NCBI GenBank assembly: GCA_030653385.1 | Contig: JAURZM010000007.1 | Coordinates: 149,342 to 213,341 of the forward strand | Length of the DNA: 64,000 bases | Reading direction: 5' to 3' | From: Rubrivivax sp. | GTDB taxonomy: Bacteria; Pseudomonadota; Gammaproteobacteria; Burkholderiales; Burkholderiaceae_C | Shown here: in pieces, positions 60,881 to 64,000 of the stretch | Layout: each line of letters opens with the position of its first letter | How positions within the stretch are numbered: position 1 is the stretch's first letter | The notes under the pieces: model-generated | Seen by the model: only the letters and a program-made list of their open reading frames with translations | Databases searched by the model: none | What the model was told of the DNA's origin: nothing | Made by a program: the position numbers and the translations under genes

Positions 60881-62350
60881 TTACTGATACGCCGCCAGCA
60901 CCTGCGAAACGGCTGCCGTGAGTTTCTTGCCATAGGGCACGTGCAGAAACTCGTTGGGGCCATGGGCGTTGCTTTTTGGCCCCAGCACACCGCAGACCAT
61001 CATCTGGGCCTGTGGAAAGCCCTTGGCCAGCATGCTCATCAGCGGAATGGTGCCGCCCTGGCCGATGTACCCCACCGGCGCGCCGAAGTGGGCCTGCGAA
61101 GCGGCGTTCAGCGCACCTTCCAGCCAGGGCGCGAGTTCGGGTGCGTTCCACCCGGTGGCGCCCAGCGCGCCAGCGCGGCCGTCGGGGTGGAAGGTGACCT
61201 TGGCGTTGTAGGGTGCGTTGTCTTCCAGCAGCGTCTTCAGTTTCAGGCTGGCCGCGTTGCCGTCGACCAGTGGCGGCAGCCGCAGGCTCAGCTTGAAGGC
61301 GGTGTAGGGCCGCAGCACGTTGCCGGCGCTGCCCAGGTCGGGGAAACCGTCGACACCGGTGACGCTGAGCGTGGGCCGCCAGGTGCGGTTCAACAGGCCC
61401 TGCACCGGGTCCGTGGTGGTGGGCAAGGTGGGGCCGCCGTCGGCACCGCAGGCCCAGGGCATGCGCTTCCAGACTTCGTCTTTCAGGATCGCCGCCGTGG
61501 CCCTGGCCTGTTCGAGCCGCTGTGTCGGCAGTTCGCAGTGGAAACTGTCGGGCAGCAGGTGACCGGTCTTGCTGTCTTCGAGGCGGTCCAGCACCTGGCG
61601 CAGGATGCGAAAGCTGCTGGGCACCAGGCCGCTGGCGTCACCGGAATGGATGCCTTCGGACAGCACCTCCACCTTCAGCACCCCGCTGACCATGCCCCGC
61701 AGACTGGTGGTCAGCCACAGCTGGTCGTAGTTGCCGGCGCCGCTGTCCAGGCACACCACCAGGCCCACCTGGCCCAGGCGCGACTTCAGCGCGTCCAGGT
61801 AGACGGGCAAGTCCTGGCTGCCACTTTCTTCGCAGCTTTCGATGATGCCCACACAGCGCGGACGGCCGATGCCTTCTTTGTCCAGCGCTTCGATGGCGGT
61901 GATGGCCGCGTACACCGCATAACCGTCGTCGGCGCCGCCGCGGCCGTAGAGCAGGCCGTTTTCGTACTTGGGCGTCCAGGGGCCCAGGTCCTTGCGCCAG
62001 CCGTTGAACTCAGGCTGCTTGTCCAGGTGGCCGTAGAGCAGCACGGTGTTGGTGGTGTCGGCGCGGGTGGCCGGGATGTCGAAGAAGATCACCGGCGTGC
62101 GCCCTTCGATGCGCACCACCTCGAGCTTCAGGCCCGCCACCTGGCGGCTTTCGACCCAGCTGGCGGCGTCACGCACGACGCGGTCGATGAGGCCGTGTTC
62201 GGCCCACTTCGCGTCGAACATCGGGCTCTTGGCCGGCACCGCGATGTAGTCGGTCAGCGCGGGCACGATGCGTTGGTCCCAGGCTTCGTCGGCATAGGCG
62301 GCAATGCGCTTGAGCGCGGCGGCTTCGGGGGTGCGGGTGGGTGCGTTCAT
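60881..62350 (-). CDS. M20-family dipeptidase/metallopeptidase
   Basis: Cytoplasmic dinuclear zinc peptidase of 489 residues. Zinc and catalytic motifs are LLYGHLDKQPE, YGRGGADDGYA, and SCEESGSQDLP with the general-base Glu pair. The lid/dimerisation domain has EGIHSGDASGLVPSSFRILR, and the final ligand lies in NAHGPNEFLHV. The layout resembles carnosinase/CNDP-like dipeptidases. It is followed by an alpha/beta hydrolase gene eight bases downstream. Confidence 0.92.
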   Translation of the reverse strand: MNAPTRTPEAAALKRIAAYADEAWDQRIVPALTDYIAVPAKSPMFDAKWAEHGLIDRVVRDAASWVESRQVAGLKLEVVRIEGRTPVIFFDIPATRADTTNTVLLYGHLDKQPEFNGWRKDLGPWTPKYENGLLYGRGGADDGYAVYAAITAIEALDKEGIGRPRCVGIIESCEESGSQDLPVYLDALKSRLGQVGLVVCLDSGAGNYDQLWLTTSLRGMVSGVLKVEVLSEGIHSGDASGLVPSSFRILRQVLDRLEDSKTGHLLPDSFHCELPTQRLEQARATAAILKDEVWKRMPWACGADGGPTLPTTTDPVQGLLNRTWRPTLSVTGVDGFPDLGSAGNVLRPYTAFKLSLRLPPLVDGNAASLKLKTLLEDNAPYNAKVTFHPDGRAGALGATGWNAPELAPWLEGALNAASQAHFGAPVGYIGQGGTIPLMSMLAKGFPQAQMMVCGVLGPKSNAHGPNEFLHVPYGKKLTAAVSQVLAAYQ

Positions 62351-62357
62351 GGTTTCC

Positions 62358-63200
62358 TCAGGGGCGTGGCAGGGGAAAGCGCAGCAGCCAAGTGTTCAGC
62401 CGCTTCAGAACCTGCTCACGTTCGGGCTCGTTGAAGATCTCGTGGAAGAGCTCAGGATACGCCTGCGCGACCAGCACCGCGGGTGGCGCAGCGGCAGCCA
62501 GCGCAGCACTGCCACGCGGGGCCACGCAGCGGTCGGCGCCGGCCCACAGCAGCAGCGTGGGCGTTTGCCACTGTGGTGCGCGCGCCAGCACCTCGCGGCC
62601 CGCATCGACGATGAAACGCACCAGGCGCGGTGTGATGCGGTCGTGCACCAAAGGGTCTGCGAGGTAGGCCTTGACAACATCCGCATCGCGGCTGATCCAG
62701 GCCGGCTGCAGGCCGTTGCCCAACTGCAGGTCTGGCGCCAGCGGTCCCAGTGCAGCCAGCAGCAGGCGCTGCAGCGCATTCATGCCGGGGTCCAGCGCAG
62801 GCGAGCTGAGCACCAGGCCATCGACATCGCGGCACCAGGCCTGTGGATGCGCGCCCAGGCCCTCGGCAACAAAACGCGCCGCTACCAGGCCGCCCATGCT
62901 GTGGCCCAGCAGCACATGGGTGCCCGACACACGCAGGCGGTCCATCACCAGCGCCAGGTCTTCCAGCAGCGCCTGGCCAGACGGCAGCGCACCACGTGCA
63001 CCTTCGCTGCGGCCGTGGCCGCGCTGGTCGTGGCCCACCACGTGCCAGCCGGCCTGGTTGAGCGCCTGCGCGACGCCGGCGTAGCGGCCGATGTGTTCGC
63101 CCAGGCCGTGCACGATCTGCACCGTGCCGCGCACGGCCCCCGGCGCGGGCCAGCGGTGCACGTGAAGCCGGGTGCCGTCGGCGGTGCGCAGCTCGTTCAC
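62358..63200 (-). CDS. Alpha/beta hydrolase (monoacylglycerol-lipase-like)
   Basis: Serine hydrolase of 280 residues starting at GTG 63200. The oxyanion loop is VHGLGEHIGRY, the nucleophile elbow GHSMGG, and the acid and His follow in WAGADRCVAP and PELFHEIFNE. The HGLGEH..RGHGRS order is typical of the lysophospholipase/monoglyceride lipase group. The start overlaps the end of a 34-residue ORF. Confidence 0.9.
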   Translation of the reverse strand: MNELRTADGTRLHVHRWPAPGAVRGTVQIVHGLGEHIGRYAGVAQALNQAGWHVVGHDQRGHGRSEGARGALPSGQALLEDLALVMDRLRVSGTHVLLGHSMGGLVAARFVAEGLGAHPQAWCRDVDGLVLSSPALDPGMNALQRLLLAALGPLAPDLQLGNGLQPAWISRDADVVKAYLADPLVHDRITPRLVRFIVDAGREVLARAPQWQTPTLLLWAGADRCVAPRGSAALAAAAPPAVLVAQAYPELFHEIFNEPEREQVLKRLNTWLLRFPLPRP

Positions 63201-63301
63201 GGCTGCGGGGCAGGTTCGGGGCTGCTCAGGTCGGGCTGCATGGGCGCTTTGTACTCCACTGGTGTGCCTGCGGTGCAGGCGTCGACCTGCGGCAACGACA
63301 T
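63197..63301 (-). CDS. Possible 34-residue ORF coupled between xth and the hydrolase gene
   Basis: Begins MSLPQVDACTAGTPVEYK and ends SSPEPAPQP. Its ATG shares a base with the xth stop (TGATG) and its stop overlaps the hydrolase GTG. It could be a genuine coupled microprotein or a spacer that happens to be open. No family recognised. Confidence 0.25.
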   Translation of the reverse strand: MSLPQVDACTAGTPVEYKAPMQPDLSSPEPAPQP

Positions 63302-64000
63302 CAGATCTTGAAGTCGTAGTCGATGGTCAGCGGCGCGTGGTCGGAAAAGCGCTGGTCGAGGTAGATCGACTCTCGCCGTGCCAGCGCAGCGAGCGTTGGC
63401 GTCGCCAACTGGTAGTCGATACGCCAGCCCACGTTTTTGGCCCAGGCCTGGCCACGGCTGCTCCACCAGGTGTACTGGTCGGGCTTGGGGTTGAGCGTGC
63501 GGAACACATCCACCAGGCCTCCGTCACCCAGCAGCATCGTCACCCACGCACGTTCCTCGGGCGTGAAGCCGCTGTTCTTGAGGTTGCCCTTCCAGTTCTT
63601 CAAGTCCTTCTCGTGGTGCGCGATGTTGACGTCGCCCACCAGGATGTACTCGCGCTCGGCTTTCAAGCGCGCCAGGTGCGGCGCGATCATGCCCAGAAAG
63701 CGGAACTTGGCCTGCTGGCGCTCTTCCGAGCTGGAGCCGCTGGGGAAGTAGCAACTGATCAGCGACAGCTTGCGCCCGGGCTTGTCAAAGCGCACCTCCA
63801 CCCAGCGGCCTTCGGCGTCGAACTCGGTGGTGGTGTCGTGCGTGCCCAGGCCGATCAGCACGTCCGAGGGCGCGTGCTTGCTGTACAGGCCCACGCCCGA
63901 GTAGCCCTTTTTCTCAGCATGGTGAAAGTAGCCTTGCATGCCCGCCATGCTCGACAAGTTAGGGGTCAGGTCGGCGGCTTGGGCCTTGAGCTCCTGCACG
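63301..64000 (-). CDS. xth: Exodeoxyribonuclease III (N-terminus beyond window)
   Basis: AP endonuclease/3'-5' exonuclease for base excision repair. About 233 C-terminal residues are present; the first ~25 with the metal-binding NVNGIRA-type motif lie past base 64000. Visible are GYSGVGLYSK, SLISCYFPSGSSSEER, the catalytic VGDVNIAHHEKDLKNWKGN, and at the end GWRIDYQLATP and FSDHAPLTIDYDF with the catalytic Asp-His. It overlaps the small ORF downstream. Confidence 0.95.
   Translation of the reverse strand, partial: VQELKAQAADLTPNLSSMAGMQGYFHHAEKKGYSGVGLYSKHAPSDVLIGLGTHDTTTEFDAEGRWVEVRFDKPGRKLSLISCYFPSGSSSEERQQAKFRFLGMIAPHLARLKAEREYILVGDVNIAHHEKDLKNWKGNLKNSGFTPEERAWVTMLLGDGGLVDVFRTLNPKPDQYTWWSSRGQAWAKNVGWRIDYQLATPTLAALARRESIYLDQRFSDHAPLTIDYDFKI

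Noticed and set aside
1..64000. Search by eye for tRNA/rRNA genes, CRISPR arrays, IS terminal repeats, phage genes and an origin
   Set aside because: None seen; the dispersed GC-rich repeats are not regularly spaced and have no adjacent cas or transposase genes.

Overview
The window is a high-GC, gene-dense piece of chromosome from a betaproteobacterium of the order Burkholderiales. Its style suggests a Rubrivivax/Leptothrix/Comamonadaceae-like lineage. The grounds are synteny (fur | bamE-dapB-exbB-exbD-leuS-lptE-holA; lptA-lptB-rpoN; lptD-surA-rsmA; hpf-ptsN-hprK), protein wording typical of that order, and a PEP-CTERM protein. I see no rRNA, tRNA, CRISPR array, insertion sequence or prophage. 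Nearly all of it reads as core chromosome with a few accessory genes. Both edges cut genes: corA on the left and xth on the right.

Layout. 0-9.3 kb: corA (partial), an uncharacterised membrane-anchored protein, then a leftward block rlmL-like, rpoN, lptB, lptA, dsbA, a SPOR-domain gene and argS. 9.4-16 kb: a Ser/Thr kinase fused to a cyclic-nucleotide-binding-like domain, a PsiF-repeat protein, a LysR regulator divergent from a haloacid dehalogenase-malate synthase G pair, and a Pelota/eRF1-like plus DksA/TraR-like pair. 16-25 kb: a geranylgeranyl-reductase-type flavoprotein, a cyclophilin lipoprotein, a class II glutamine amidotransferase, a LytS/LytTR two-component pair, and an M14 carboxypeptidase abutting a soluble multi-PAS histidine kinase. 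25-31 kb: metW and metX (metX has a SAM-II riboswitch leader), an FMN glutamate-synthase-like protein, a GST and a CodA-like deaminase. 31-34 kb: hpf, ptsN, hprK and fur. 34-41 kb: bamE to holA. 41-46.7 kb: a leftward run of a C4-dicarboxylate-type two-component system, thiL, pgpA, pncC and a 2-hydroxyacid dehydrogenase. 46.8-50.3 kb: maeB, then a secreted barnase-type RNase with its barstar inhibitor. 50.6-55.2 kb: lptD-surA-rsmA leftward, with amgK divergent. 56-64 kb: a fasciclin protein, a LysR regulator, an ABC exporter, a PEP-CTERM protein, an M20 dipeptidase, an alpha/beta hydrolase and xth.

Functional themes. Envelope biogenesis recurs: lptA, lptB, lptD, lptE, bamE, surA, dsbA and amgK. 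Nitrogen/PTS control is present (rpoN, ptsN, hprK, hpf), but rpoN is separated from the other three by about 27 kb. Central C2/C4 metabolism is represented by glcB, maeB and a dicarboxylate-type sensor. The points most worth a second look are the SAM-II aptamer before metX with an unusually distant ATG, a set of -10 boxes exactly six bases before start codons (predicted leaderless mRNAs), a dispersed GC-rich repeat that also forms the C-terminal tail of ExbB, the kinase/cNMP-domain fusion, the barnase-barstar pair, and the dehalogenase-malate synthase pair.
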